Shown: one piece after another, positions 35,863 through 44,352 of the stretch
Numbering within the stretch: position 1 is the first letter of the stretch
Layout: each line of letters begins with the position of its first letter
Assembly (NCBI RefSeq): GCF_028464065.1
Contig: NZ_CP116808.1
Coordinates: forward strand, 3,191,501-3,255,500
Direction: 5' to 3'
DNA length: 64,000 bases
Source of the DNA: Saprospira sp. CCB-QB6
Lineage (GTDB): Bacteria; Bacteroidota; Bacteroidia; Chitinophagales; Saprospiraceae
Made by a program: the position numbers and the translations under genes
Notes under the pieces: generated by a model
What the model saw: the letters and a program-made list of their open reading frames with translations, nothing else
What the model was told of the DNA's origin: nothing
Database searches by the model: none

Positions 35863-36408
35863 ATGAATAGAAGAATAGTGAAAACTTCTAAGTTCCTGAG
35901 TTTAATTCTACGCCATCGGCCCGAACTATTAGGCTTAAGCTTAGAAGCTGGCGGCTGGCTCGATGTCGAGCAGCTTTTGGCAGCGGCCAAAGCCCATAAT
36001 AAGGATTTAGATAGGGAGTTGCTAGAGGAAGTGGTTTGCAAAAATAACAAAAAGCGCTTTGCTTTTAATGCAGAAAAAACCAAGATTCGAGCCAGTCAGG
36101 GCCATTCTGTAGCGATTGACTTGGGTTATACGGCCCAAATTCCCCCCAAAATATTGTATCATGGGACGGCCCAGCGATTTTTAGCCAACATTTTGAGCGA
36201 GGGCTTGTTAAAAATGAACAGGCATCAGGTCCATTTATCGGCAGATGTAGCCACTGCTGAAACTGTTGGCCGCCGACATGGCAAATTGGTCCTTTTGGTG
36301 GTGCGGGCCCAAGAGATGCAAGCCGCGGGATATGCCTTTTATCAATCGGATAATGGCGTTTGGCTAACGGAGGCCGTCCCGCCTCAATATCTTAGCTTAT
36401 TGGATTAA
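35863..36408 (+). CDS. kptA: RNA 2'-phosphotransferase, Tpt1/KptA family
   Basis: A 181-residue enzyme that moves an internal 2'-phosphate of RNA to NAD+, releasing nicotinamide. Start at ATG 35863, giving MNRRIVKTSKFLSLILRHRP, the family N terminus. The active-site set is visible: Arg/His in LRHRP, LYHGT, MNRHQVHLS and GRRHGK. Bacteria usually lack the fungal-type splicing that creates such phosphates, so its cellular role is uncertain. Substrate is inferred from the family. It lies between two GC repeats and has no clear partner. Confidence 0.88.
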   Translation: MNRRIVKTSKFLSLILRHRPELLGLSLEAGGWLDVEQLLAAAKAHNKDLDRELLEEVVCKNNKKRFAFNAEKTKIRASQGHSVAIDLGYTAQIPPKILYHGTAQRFLANILSEGLLKMNRHQVHLSADVATAETVGRRHGKLVLLVVRAQEMQAAGYAFYQSDNGVWLTEAVPPQYLSLLD

Positions 36409-36415
36409 AGGTCCT

Positions 36416-36540
36416 TGGCCTAGCGATGGGGAGCAGTGCCGCGAAGCGGCAGACCAAAGGCAGGCTTTGCCTGCCTGCAGGGCCGAGCAGACCTGCGAGC
36501 TGCGGACCGTAGCGCCCGCCGAAGCTGCGGAGGCCCCTAA
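36416..36540 (-). repeat. GC-rich structured repeat, subfamily A
   Basis: GGCCTAGCGATGGGGAGCAG, stem TGCCGC/GCGGCA (loop GAA), stem GGCAGGC/GCCTGCC (loop TTT) between GACCAAA and TGCAGGGCC, ends GCGGAGGCCCC. It starts 8 bp after the kptA stop. Confidence 0.8.
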
Positions 36541-36604
36541 AAAACAGCAGTATAGGCCCACAATATTAAAACAATCCTTATTTTTAGGCCCTAATTTCAA
36601 GATT

Positions 36605-37075
36605 ATGAAAGAAGAGAAAAAGGAAAAAGAGTTCATCAACCCGATTGATCCAGACAAAATTGCAGAAAATCCACACCTTTTGCCTTATGCGCATACGGTG
36701 GGGGGCGCTGTGATCAAGCCGATGGATAAGGGGCGGACCAAAGGGCTTTCTGTGCAGGCGATGCAAGAGCAAACCAAAATGCAGTTGTCTCAAATTGAGG
36801 AGCAGATTAAGTTGTTGGCCATGCAAGCCAAAAAATTGCAAGATCGGGTCTCTGTTTCGGAGATGATTTATGGGGCCGATATGAACTTCAAGCCTTTAAT
36901 TAACCATATTTACCACCTCTATCAGCGAGAGAATGGCGAGGCTGTTTTGTCTATGATTGGTCCAGGAGAATGGGGCCGAGCAGGACATAAGTTTCACCGC
37001 TTTTTGGCTACAGTAAAGCTTTTGGCCGACCATACTTGGGAGATCCTGAAAGAGGCCGAGCCAGAAGACCACTAA
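36605..37075 (+). CDS. DUF2452 family protein
   Basis: A 156-residue soluble protein, start at 36605 because upstream in-frame sequence lies in the repeat. The N terminus is charged (MKEEKKEKEFINPIDPDKIA), followed by a conserved LPYAHTVGGAVIKPMDKG segment, a coiled-coil stretch (about 50-85) and a C-terminal MIYGADMNFKPLINHIYHLY and LSMIGPGEWG region. This matches DUF2452 of Bacteroidota as I remember it; function is unknown. It is 2 bp from the next gene, so probably co-transcribed. Confidence 0.72.
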   Translation: MKEEKKEKEFINPIDPDKIAENPHLLPYAHTVGGAVIKPMDKGRTKGLSVQAMQEQTKMQLSQIEEQIKLLAMQAKKLQDRVSVSEMIYGADMNFKPLINHIYHLYQRENGEAVLSMIGPGEWGRAGHKFHRFLATVKLLADHTWEILKEAEPEDH

Positions 37076-37077
37076 AG

Positions 37078-37806
37078 ATGAAAACTGCTATTGTTTGCAT
37101 TCCGATTTATCGGGAGCAACCTACGGATAATGAACTGCTTGCCCTTCGGCAGGCTGTTCGTGTTTTGGGCAAGCACCCCTTTGCTTTTATTGCGGCTGAG
37201 GGTTTTGATGCGGCTCCTTATTTGGAATATGCGCCTGCGGCTACAGTAGAATATTTTGAGTCCTCTTATTTTGCCTCTGTGAAAGGCTATAATCGTTTGA
37301 TGCTCACGGCCGACTTTTATCGCCGTTTTCAAAGTCATGATTATTTGTTGATTTATCAGCTAGACGCCTTCGTTTTTCGAGATGAATTGGGCCATTGGAT
37401 GGCTCAGGATTATGACTATATTGGGGCGCCTTGGATTGAGGCCCCGCCTAGCCCAGTAGACAAACGCCCACTATTTAATTTGGCCAATATGATGAAGGGG
37501 CAGGTGGGCAATGGGGGCTTTTCGCTCCGAAAAATTGATCGTTTTATTCAGGCGGCCAAACAATGGGGCGGCCTTTTGCGGGCCACAGGCAAAAATGAAG
37601 ATTTCTTATGGGCTTGTATCTTGCCCTATTTTATGAAATTTAAGCGGCCCAAAGAAGCCGAAGCCCTGCGTTTCGCTTTTGAGCTTTCGCCAGCAAAAGC
37701 CTATGCCCAAAATGAGGCGAAATTGCCCTTTGGTTGCCATGCTTGGGAAAAATATGAGCCCGAATTTTGGGCGCCTTTTATTCAGGCCGAAAAAGATAAA
37801 TTATGA
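37078..37806 (+). CDS. DUF5672 family protein (glycosyltransferase-like)
   Basis: A 242-residue protein starting MKTAIVCIPIYREQPTDNE. The pattern YLLIYQLDAFVFRDELGHWM with YDYIGAPWIEAPP and VGNGGFSLRK resembles DUF5672, a family with a glycosyltransferase-A-like layout in which LDAFV could replace the metal-binding DxD. A sugar-nucleotide substrate is plausible but not shown. The gene is 2 bp after the DUF2452 gene and overlaps the following lipoprotein by 4 bp. Confidence 0.72.
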   Translation: MKTAIVCIPIYREQPTDNELLALRQAVRVLGKHPFAFIAAEGFDAAPYLEYAPAATVEYFESSYFASVKGYNRLMLTADFYRRFQSHDYLLIYQLDAFVFRDELGHWMAQDYDYIGAPWIEAPPSPVDKRPLFNLANMMKGQVGNGGFSLRKIDRFIQAAKQWGGLLRATGKNEDFLWACILPYFMKFKRPKEAEALRFAFELSPAKAYAQNEAKLPFGCHAWEKYEPEFWAPFIQAEKDKL

Positions 37807-38621
37807 GAATTTTAGTTGCTTTTGCCTTACTGCTTGGCCTCTTTAGTTGTGGACCAACAGTGCCCAAAGAAAGCATAGAAGCAGGGGGAGGCATTCATTA
37901 TTATGCTCGATTGAATACGGAACAGGATTTTAGCATCCAATCGGGCCAACAGACGATCATCCAACTCAGTTTGGAGGGTGGTTCTAGCAGTCTATACCTC
38001 ATTTTTAATGAGCCAGTAGCAAATTTTACCTTAGATAGTAGCTATAACTTTCCCTCAGCGCAGATTGAGGCTTTTTTAACGGGTATGGATAGCACGGGCT
38101 TTGTCATTAACCGAAATTTATCGGGTAGTTTTCTATTGAATGCACATGAGCAGTTTAAGCAATCTAGCGGCAGTATGCAGCTTAAGGTTCGTCTGGGCCT
38201 AGAAGAATATAAGGAGCTGGAGATTCCCAATTTCCAATTGAGCACGCCCTTTTTGCATGCGGCTTATTTGGGACAACCTATTCGCTATGAGGAAGTTTTT
38301 GACAGCTTAGAACAAGCCGATATTTTCCCGCTTTTGCAGGGCCAATGGCGCTTAGAGGATCATGTCTTTTTTGATGGAACCCGTCAACAATGGCGAGACT
38401 ATTTTCATTTGCCCGATAGCATCTTTTGGCAAATTAGTGATAGCCAATTAGTGGTGCCCATGCAAGCGCCCTTGTATCTAGAAGAGCGCCGCCTTTCTTT
38501 TGATAATGCGCAAGAAAAACGACAATATTTTGCCATCAATAAGCTGGATAGCCAGTCGTTTTGGCTCACCAATTTAAATGTCCGTACCAAGGACCGTTAT
38601 TTCTTTCGCCGCCAACGCTAA
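37803..38621 (+). CDS. Putative gliding-motility or envelope lipoprotein
   Basis: A 272-residue lipoprotein with lipobox LFSC (Cys16). It starts in an ATGA overlap with the DUF5672 gene and is 3 bp upstream of rlmH. The mature protein has an early beta-rich part (IQLSLEGGSSSLYLIF) and a later segment with FDGTRQQWRDYFHLPD. The layout resembles GldH-type lipoproteins of Bacteroidota, but I cannot confirm this; treat the family link as a guess. Location at the periplasmic membrane face is inferred from the lipobox. Confidence 0.6.
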   Translation: MRILVAFALLLGLFSCGPTVPKESIEAGGGIHYYARLNTEQDFSIQSGQQTIIQLSLEGGSSSLYLIFNEPVANFTLDSSYNFPSAQIEAFLTGMDSTGFVINRNLSGSFLLNAHEQFKQSSGSMQLKVRLGLEEYKELEIPNFQLSTPFLHAAYLGQPIRYEEVFDSLEQADIFPLLQGQWRLEDHVFFDGTRQQWRDYFHLPDSIFWQISDSQLVVPMQAPLYLEERRLSFDNAQEKRQYFAINKLDSQSFWLTNLNVRTKDRYFFRRQR

Positions 38622-38624
38622 TAC

Positions 38625-39098
38625 ATGAAACTGGAATTCTGGATGGTCGGGAACACCGCCTTCAACTACCTCAAAGAGGGAATGGATATTTATGAAAAAC
38701 GCCTCAAGCATTTTATTCCCTTCGAAAGTCGCATTATCCCTGATATTAAAGGGGCCAAAAATATGCGAGAGGCCCAAATTAAACAGAAAGAGGGCGAAAA
38801 GATTTTGGAAAAACTAGAGCAAGGCGATTTCCTCATGCTGCTCGATGAGCGAGGAAAACAGTTTGACTCTCTGGTTTTTGCCGATAAACTGGAACAACAG
38901 TTTCAACTGAGCCACAAACGCATCATTTATCTGATTGGTGGCGCCTATGGCTTTTCCGATGAGGTTTATGCCCGCGCCAATGGCCGATGGAGCCTTTCCA
39001 AACTCACTTTTTCCCACCAAATGGTCCGCCTTTTTGTACTCGAACAACTCTATCGGGCAATTAGCATCCAAAGAGGCTTGCCCTATCATCACGCTTAA
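38625..39098 (+). CDS. rlmH: 23S rRNA pseudouridine-1915 N3-methyltransferase
   Basis: A 157-residue SPOUT-class methyltransferase, full length for RlmH. It methylates N3 of pseudouridine 1915 in helix 69 of 23S rRNA using SAM. The trefoil-knot elements are visible: LLDERGKQFDS, IIYLIGGAYGFSDEVYARA, and the C-terminal LTFSHQMVRLFVLEQLYRA with YHH at the end. It is 3 bp after the lipoprotein and 8 bp before the rhomboid gene, the end part of a five-gene operon from 36605. Confidence 0.93.
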   Translation: MKLEFWMVGNTAFNYLKEGMDIYEKRLKHFIPFESRIIPDIKGAKNMREAQIKQKEGEKILEKLEQGDFLMLLDERGKQFDSLVFADKLEQQFQLSHKRIIYLIGGAYGFSDEVYARANGRWSLSKLTFSHQMVRLFVLEQLYRAISIQRGLPYHHA

Positions 39099-39106
39099 TC
39101 TCAACC

Positions 39107-39778
39107 ATGAATACATTGCTCTTATTCAGTAATATCTTGACCGAAATGCCCGTAAATTTGGCCATCTTAGCCATTACGGTTATCGTTTCTCTCCAAGCTT
39201 TTCAAAAGCCAGAAATTTATTCGAGACTTATTTTTAATCCAGCGGTTATTGCCCACAACAAAGATTGGTACCGCTTTTTTAGCTCGGGCCTGATCCATGC
39301 CGATGGGATGCACCTAGGCCTCAATATGTTTGTCCTTTATCAATTTGGAGGACAGGTGGAGCAGGTTTTTTCTGGTGTTTTTGGCAATATTTGGGGACAT
39401 GTTCTCTATCTTTTGCTTTATGTTTCGGCCTTGGCCGCCTCTTCTTTTTATAGCTTTGAAAAGCATAAGGACAATTATGATTATAATGCGCTAGGCGCCT
39501 CTGGGGCCGTTTCTGCCGTGCTTTTCGCCTTTGTGCTCTTTGCGCCCACTAGCACGCTTTTGCTCTTTTTAGTTATTCCCACTCCGGCCATTGTGGCGGC
39601 TTTGGGCTATTTGGCCTACTCGCATTATATGAGCAAAAATGGCAATGACAATATTGGACATGATGCCCACTTTTGGGGAGCTGTTTGGGGTGTTGTCTTT
39701 ACCCTCGTCTTCGATTTTGCTTGGACCGGAGGAGCCATTAGCTACAACTTTTATTATCAATTGGCCAATTGGTTTTAG
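39107..39778 (+). CDS. Rhomboid-family intramembrane serine protease
   Basis: A 223-residue membrane protein with about six hydrophobic segments. The catalytic dyad is Ser132 in ALGASGAVSAV and His188 in GHDAHFWGAVWG; the conserved HLGLNMF helix carries His and Asn of the oxyanion site. Rhomboids cleave membrane-spanning substrates within the bilayer. Substrate unknown. The stop codon (TAG 39776-39778) is embedded in the edge of the GC repeat (TTTTAGGGGCCTCC). Confidence 0.85.
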   Translation: MNTLLLFSNILTEMPVNLAILAITVIVSLQAFQKPEIYSRLIFNPAVIAHNKDWYRFFSSGLIHADGMHLGLNMFVLYQFGGQVEQVFSGVFGNIWGHVLYLLLYVSALAASSFYSFEKHKDNYDYNALGASGAVSAVLFAFVLFAPTSTLLLFLVIPTPAIVAALGYLAYSHYMSKNGNDNIGHDAHFWGAVWGVVFTLVFDFAWTGGAISYNFYYQLANWF

Positions 39779-39920
39779 GGGCCTCCGCAGCTTCGCTGCG
39801 GCGCTACGGTCCGCAGCTCGCAGGTCTGCTCGGCTCTGCAGGCAGGCAAAGCCTGCCTTTGGTCTGCCGCTGCGCGGCACTGCTCCCCATCGCTAGGCCA
39901 GGCGGGCTTCGCCCGCCTCT
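39776..39920 (+). repeat. GC-rich structured repeat, subfamily A, joined to a stop codon
   Basis: The GGGGCCTCC end starts within the rhomboid stop codon. Stems: CCGCAGC/GCTGCGG (loop TTC), GGCAGGC/GCCTGCC (loop AAA), TGCCGC/GCGGCA (loop TGC). Ends CATCGCTAGGCC and GGCGGGC/GCCCGCC. Confidence 0.8.
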
Positions 39921-39967
39921 AGACGCAAAAATATTTAGAGTTCAGAAAATTGAATCCGCATAAAATC

Positions 39968-40741
39968 ATGTCTACACAGAAATTAGCAGAACGCCTGGCC
40001 CAGTTGGAGGCCAGCGATTGCAGCACCAACTTGGCTGAGGCCAAAATTTACTGGACCAATAAGGAGGGCCAGGTTTTGGCTCATGCCCGCACGGCGCCAA
40101 TTATGTCTTGGGCCGCTACCAATAAATCGGCGGCTTGGGCCTTTAGCCTTGGGCAATTTATAGATGCCGAGGTAGAATGTTTTCAGCCCCAAAACAATAA
40201 ATCAGAATATATTGGCAATATTCCCGAAGACCTAGCCCAAGAAATGGCCTTTGCCGAGGCCCAAGCCGCCGATGTACCTCATTTCTATGTGGCGGCCAAT
40301 GGGGCCAATACGCTCTATTTGGCCATTTATGATTATAAAGAGGAAAGTCTGGCCCTTACTACAGAGGATTGGCAGCGCAAACGCCGCTCAAGCATCGGCT
40401 ACAATTTGCAGATGCTTATGAATATGGTAGAGATTTTAGAAATTAGAAGTCGCTATAAGGAGGCTTACGGCCTACTTTGGCAATTTACCCAAAGTCTAGA
40501 CAATCAACTGCAGCAAAAGCACATCAAAGAGGAGCTGGCTCTTTTGGAGGAGGTCCAAAAACTACGAGCTTCTGTAGATCGCTGGCTAGAGATTTTACCA
40601 CCAGAGGTGGAGGCCGAGCAAAAACATTCTTTCTTTTCTATGGCCCGCTGGAAAGCGCCAGATCGCACAGCCAGAGAAGAAGTGGGCGCCTTTATGAAGC
40701 AGGCTGCTTCTAAATGGGGCCGCTTGCTGAAACAATATTAA
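39968..40741 (+). CDS. Protein of unknown function
   Basis: A 257-residue protein, start at ATG 39968. It has no signal peptide. The N-terminal half (WTNKEGQVLAHARTAPIMSW, SLGQFIDAEVECF) is mixed alpha/beta with YVAANGANTLYLAIY; the C-terminal half (about 150-250) is helical with a coiled-coil section (LEEVQKLRASVDRWLEILPP). I do not recognise a family. It sits alone between a GC repeat and an aminotransferase gene 46 bp downstream. Confidence 0.7.
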   Translation: MSTQKLAERLAQLEASDCSTNLAEAKIYWTNKEGQVLAHARTAPIMSWAATNKSAAWAFSLGQFIDAEVECFQPQNNKSEYIGNIPEDLAQEMAFAEAQAADVPHFYVAANGANTLYLAIYDYKEESLALTTEDWQRKRRSSIGYNLQMLMNMVEILEIRSRYKEAYGLLWQFTQSLDNQLQQKHIKEELALLEEVQKLRASVDRWLEILPPEVEAEQKHSFFSMARWKAPDRTAREEVGAFMKQAASKWGRLLKQY

Positions 40742-40787
40742 CTGATTTGGCTTTGGAATTTTCCAAGGCCATTTTTTATGATTGGCT

Positions 40788-41546
40788 ATGAATAATCGCG
40801 CTTTTAAATATGGCGATGGTGCCTTTGAAACGATTCGAGTGGGGCCAAAAGGAGCCCCTTTGTTGCCTTGGCATGAGCAGCGGCTGCGCCGTAGTTTGGA
40901 CCAATTGGGGATTTTGGCTCCTAAAGATTTTCAACTGGAGCAGTTTATTCGCTTAGGAGAAACTTACCGTTTGCGGCTGACGTATTGGCGGGCAGGAGGG
41001 GGGCTGTATACGCCCGAAGAGAATGGACTGGCCTATGCGTTAGAAGAGCAGCCGCTGCAAGCGGCTGCTTTCCCTTGGCCCAAAAAGGGATTGCGTTTGG
41101 GCGTTTATGAGGAGCAGCCAATAGCGGCAGGCAGTCTGTCTTTTATTAAGTCCATAAGTGCCCAAATTTACGTGATGGCCGCTAAATATAAGCAGGAAGC
41201 AGGCTTTGACGATTGTATTTTGCTGAATGCCTGGGGGCATGTGGTGGAGACAATAGCGGCCAATTTATGGATTCGGAAAGGAGCGCAATGGGCCACGCCA
41301 GCTCTTTCGGAAGGAGCTGTTGCTGGGGTGTTTCGGGCTTATTTGCTGGATTTGTTTGCGCAGGAAGGGGTTTTTGTGGAGCAAAAAGCGCTCAGCTTGG
41401 GGGATTGTCTGGCCGCAGATGAAATTTGGCTGACGAATGCGGTGCAGGGAATTAGTTGGGTGCGAGAGCTGGAGGGGAAACGCTATGCTTGTAGCTGGGC
41501 AGAGCTTTGGCAACCTAAGCTGAATGAGATGCTTTGGGGAAAATAA
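40788..41546 (+). CDS. Class IV aminotransferase-fold enzyme
   Basis: A 252-residue PLP enzyme of the fold-type IV family, which holds branched-chain aminotransferase, D-amino-acid transaminase and aminodeoxychorismate lyase (PabC). Start at 40788 gives MNNRAFKYGDGAFETIRV, with the family GDGxFETI motif. The PLP Lys is in SFIKSISAQIY, and GHVVETIAANLWIRKG matches the cofactor loop. The length and FETIRV type favour PabC-like or D-transaminase roles; I cannot choose between them. No pabA or pabB is adjacent. Confidence 0.78.
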   Translation: MNNRAFKYGDGAFETIRVGPKGAPLLPWHEQRLRRSLDQLGILAPKDFQLEQFIRLGETYRLRLTYWRAGGGLYTPEENGLAYALEEQPLQAAAFPWPKKGLRLGVYEEQPIAAGSLSFIKSISAQIYVMAAKYKQEAGFDDCILLNAWGHVVETIAANLWIRKGAQWATPALSEGAVAGVFRAYLLDLFAQEGVFVEQKALSLGDCLAADEIWLTNAVQGISWVRELEGKRYACSWAELWQPKLNEMLWGK

Positions 41547-41669
41547 AATTTGGCCCAGACTCCCCGAAGGGATTCCTTAAGGAATCCCGTAGAGGGGAGG
41601 GTGGGCGGGGACATATTAGCGAATGAGGAGCGTAGCGACGAATGCCAATTTTGCGTTCTACAGGCCCGA

Positions 41670-41794
41670 AGGGCCGCAGGCCTAGCGATGTGAAGGGGTG
41701 GCCGAAGGCCAGACCCAGCCAGCTTGCTGGCGCAGGGCCGAGCGAGCAGCGAGCCCTGAAACGTAGCGCCGCAGCGAAGCTGCGGAGGCCCCAA
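41670..41794 (-). repeat. GC-rich structured repeat, subfamily A
   Basis: AGGCCCGAAGGGCCGCAGGCC then CTAGCGATGTG, stem TGGCC/GGCCA (loop GAA), GCCAGC/GCTGGC (loop TT), GGCCGAGCGAGCAGCGAGCC, and end GCAGC/GCTGC with GGAGGCCCC. Upstream (41560-41640) is a separate hairpin (GGGATTCCTTAAGGAATCCC, perfect palindrome) and an AGGAGCGTAGCGACGAATG variant of the extension module. Confidence 0.78.
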
Positions 41795-41883
41795 AAAACA
41801 GTTAGGAAAAGATGAAATCCTTTGATAGAAATAGGTTAAATTTGGGAATCTCTTAACAGAACGCCCATCTGAGGATGGGGCCA

Positions 41884-42552
41884 ATGAACAAAACCAAAAT
41901 GATTAGAATTTTTAGTGTACTTATTTGCTGCCTATTTCTATTTACGGCCTGTGATCAGTTGCCCAAGGGAGAGGATGTCTCTACAGCTGAAGATGAAATT
42001 GTAGATGAACAATTGCCCGAGCTAGAGGTTAAAGAATACAAAGTAGTAGAGCCCCCACAGGGTTGTCAGCTGCCCAAAACCGTAGCGGATTTGAGTAGTG
42101 GATTGAAAAAAATATTTTATCAATTTAACGATAAGAATCAGGCAAGTTTGGCCCTTTTTGGTAAATCTATGCAGTTAGGTAAAAAAGAAGTGGTCGTTAT
42201 TGTAGACTATATGCAGTATAAAGATATGGACTGTGATGAGGATAAAAGTCGTTATGGGGTTGGGGTGCGTTTATTCTTGCATATTGAAAAGGCCAATCGT
42301 AAAATAGATCTTAACAACTTGCCTCAGTTGGCGGCCAATGTGCAGCTAGGGCGTGCTTCGGTGCGTTATGTTTTTCAGACTATTGGCGTAACTGGGCCAA
42401 AAATTAATGACCTTTTGCCTAAATCGAACACCAATACCTTTGATGTAGAAGGTTATGCCAATGTAATTCATGCCGTAGATCAGGTGCAAAGCTTGATTCG
42501 CGATGGTATTGAAGGCGTAAACATTGCCCCCCAGGCAATTCCAACAAACTAA
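41884..42552 (+). CDS. Putative lipoprotein of unknown function
   Basis: A 222-residue lipoprotein with signal peptide MNKTKMIRIFSVLICCLFLF and lipobox FTAC. An ATG at 41899 would also give a functional signal. The mature N terminus is acidic (EDVSTAEDEIVDEQLPELEV). The rest is alpha/beta with KKEVVVIVDYMQYKDMDCDE and a conserved-looking GVRLFLHIEKANRKIDLNNL; no family recognised. It lies 9 bp upstream of the next gene and is probably co-transcribed with it. Confidence 0.72.
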   Translation: MNKTKMIRIFSVLICCLFLFTACDQLPKGEDVSTAEDEIVDEQLPELEVKEYKVVEPPQGCQLPKTVADLSSGLKKIFYQFNDKNQASLALFGKSMQLGKKEVVVIVDYMQYKDMDCDEDKSRYGVGVRLFLHIEKANRKIDLNNLPQLAANVQLGRASVRYVFQTIGVTGPKINDLLPKSNTNTFDVEGYANVIHAVDQVQSLIRDGIEGVNIAPQAIPTN

Positions 42553-42561
42553 AAATATTTC

Positions 42562-43152
42562 ATGCATAGCATAGAACCTCATTTTCGTTGGCGAGACGAA
42601 TATACAGCAGAGCAAGATGAGCGCTCGCCTTTTTATGGCCGAGAGTATAGCGAGTTCTTTTTTGAGAATAAGATCTATAACTACCTGATTCATCCGCAAT
42701 GGGATGAATTTGGTTCGGAGACCCTCTATCTTAAAATTCTTTTTGTGGATTATGAGCGAGGGTATGCCATCATTGAACTGATTGGGGAGTGGAACGACAC
42801 CCTTAACAACGATATGGGCTGCTTGAAAGATGAATTATTGGACCTTTTACAAGGGGAGGGGATTCGCTATTTTATGCTTATCATGGAAAACGTATTGAAT
42901 TTTCATGGCAGCGATGATTCCTATTACGAAGCCTTTGTAGAGGATTTGGATGAGGAAGAAGGTTGGTGCTGTTTTCTGAATTTGCGGCAGCATTTGAGCG
43001 ATGAAATGGAGGCTCATGATATTCATGAGCATATTTATTTTGGAGCCCCTTTTAATGAATTGAATTGGCGACCACAAAAGCCCTTGCATCTCTTTTTGCA
43101 GATAAAGGAAAAGGTTAAGGCTTTTGATGAGCCCGTTTATTTTTTGGATTAG
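42562..43152 (+). CDS. Conserved-looking protein of unknown function
   Basis: A 196-residue, acidic and aromatic-rich soluble protein, MHSIEPHFRWRDEYTAEQDE, with YSEFFFENKIYNYLIHPQWD near the start and YFMLIMENVLNFHGSDDSYY in the middle. I recognise no domain. It is 9 bp after the lipoprotein gene and is followed by a strong terminator at 43162, which separates it from the ATPase pair. Confidence 0.7.
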   Translation: MHSIEPHFRWRDEYTAEQDERSPFYGREYSEFFFENKIYNYLIHPQWDEFGSETLYLKILFVDYERGYAIIELIGEWNDTLNNDMGCLKDELLDLLQGEGIRYFMLIMENVLNFHGSDDSYYEAFVEDLDEEEGWCCFLNLRQHLSDEMEAHDIHEHIYFGAPFNELNWRPQKPLHLFLQIKEKVKAFDEPVYFLD

Positions 43153-43161
43153 GGGAGAAAA

Positions 43162-43195
43162 AGTAGCCGTAATTTTTTTACGGCTGCTTTTTTTC
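43162..43195 (+). terminator. Terminator after the 42562 gene
   Basis: AGTAGCCGTAA and TTACGGCTGCT pair with one G-T contact around a T loop, then TTTTTTT. It isolates the following ATPase/TOPRIM pair from upstream transcription. Confidence 0.85.
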
Positions 43196-43227
43196 ATTTA
43201 TTGTAGGCAATAAATAAAGTGTCAATT

Positions 43228-44352
43228 ATGCTATGTAAATTTACGGTCTCTAATTTCAAGAACTTTAAGGAACCTTTTAGTTTTTCCTTGGAAGATGCAA
43301 AGAACTACAGCTTTAATGCTTCTGCAGTAAAAGAGGGGGTAGTACAAAATGCCATTGTTTATGGATACAATGGAGTAGGCAAATCAAATTTAGGTTTGGC
43401 TCTTTTTGATATTGTTGGGCATTTGACGGATAAGCACACAGATGCAGATAATTCTTATGGGGAGAGTAGTTACTTAAATGCTTATAGTAGAACTCAATCG
43501 GCGACTTTCAAGTATGAATTTTTATTTGATAAGCATCGAGTTATCTATTCTTATGAAAAGAAGAGCTTTCGTTTATTATTAAAAGAACAACTTGTAATTA
43601 ACGATCGAATTGTGGCTGAAATAGATCGTAGTCAAACTACTATAGCAAGAATCAAGCTAGCTGGAGCAGAAAGCTTAAACAAGGATTTAAATAATCCAAA
43701 CTTATCTTTATTAAAGTATATTAAAACGAATGCAAACTTAATTGATAGCCTAGAAAATAGAGTTTTAGGATGTTTTTTTGATTTTGTAAATAAAATGCTT
43801 TTTTATCGATCCTTGTCTAGAAATCTATACTTAGGTTATGAGAATGGTGTCTGGGATATTGAGACAGATATTATAAAAAAGGGGAAATTAAAAGACTTTG
43901 AACTATTTTTAAATGAGAAGGCTAATTTAGATTGTCGCTTAGAGGCCGTAAGTACTTTTGATAAAATAATTATTGCTTTTGATTTTAATGGGGTTCATAT
44001 TCCCTTCTACGATATTGCATCTACGGGAACGCAAGCACTAGCACTTTTTTATGCTTGGAGTCTTCGTTTGCGTTCTGAGCAGCCTGTTTCTTTTTTATTT
44101 ATAGATGAATTTGATGCCTTTTATCATCATGAGTTGTCTCGAGCAATTGTAGAGCTGCTTAAAGAGTCTGAAGTTCAGTTTGTGCTCACAACTCATAATA
44201 CATCTATCATGACTAACGATTTACTGCGTCCTGATTGTTATTTTTTAATGTGGCCCAATAAAATACAATCACTAGCTGCTAGCACGGCAAAAGAGTTGAG
44301 AGAGGCGCATAACATTGAAAAAATGTATAAAGCAGGAGCCTTTTATGAGTAG
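43228..44352 (+). CDS. ABC/SMC-type AAA ATPase, RloA/OLD-like
   Basis: A 374-residue ATPase. Walker A GYNGVGKS at 46-53, a D-loop-like signature STGTQALALFYAW, Walker B FLFIDEFDAF (Asp293-Glu294) and switch His323 in LTTHNTS. The N terminus MLCKFTVSNFKNFK is the usual first strand of RecF/OLD-like ATPases; the GTG at 43219 would add three residues. The C terminus ends KMYKAGAFYE, typical of AAA_15/AAA_21 proteins coupled to a second subunit. Both this and the next gene are clearly more AT-rich than their neighbours. Its stop overlaps the next start by 8 bp. Confidence 0.8.
   Translation: MLCKFTVSNFKNFKEPFSFSLEDAKNYSFNASAVKEGVVQNAIVYGYNGVGKSNLGLALFDIVGHLTDKHTDADNSYGESSYLNAYSRTQSATFKYEFLFDKHRVIYSYEKKSFRLLLKEQLVINDRIVAEIDRSQTTIARIKLAGAESLNKDLNNPNLSLLKYIKTNANLIDSLENRVLGCFFDFVNKMLFYRSLSRNLYLGYENGVWDIETDIIKKGKLKDFELFLNEKANLDCRLEAVSTFDKIIIAFDFNGVHIPFYDIASTGTQALALFYAWSLRLRSEQPVSFLFIDEFDAFYHHELSRAIVELLKESEVQFVLTTHNTSIMTNDLLRPDCYFLMWPNKIQSLAASTAKELREAHNIEKMYKAGAFYE

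Noticed and set aside
41560-41640. Separate mobile element at the GGGATTCCTTAAGGAATCCC palindrome
   Set aside because: It is one 20-bp palindrome with no flanking duplication and no enzyme; more likely a terminator for the aminotransferase gene.
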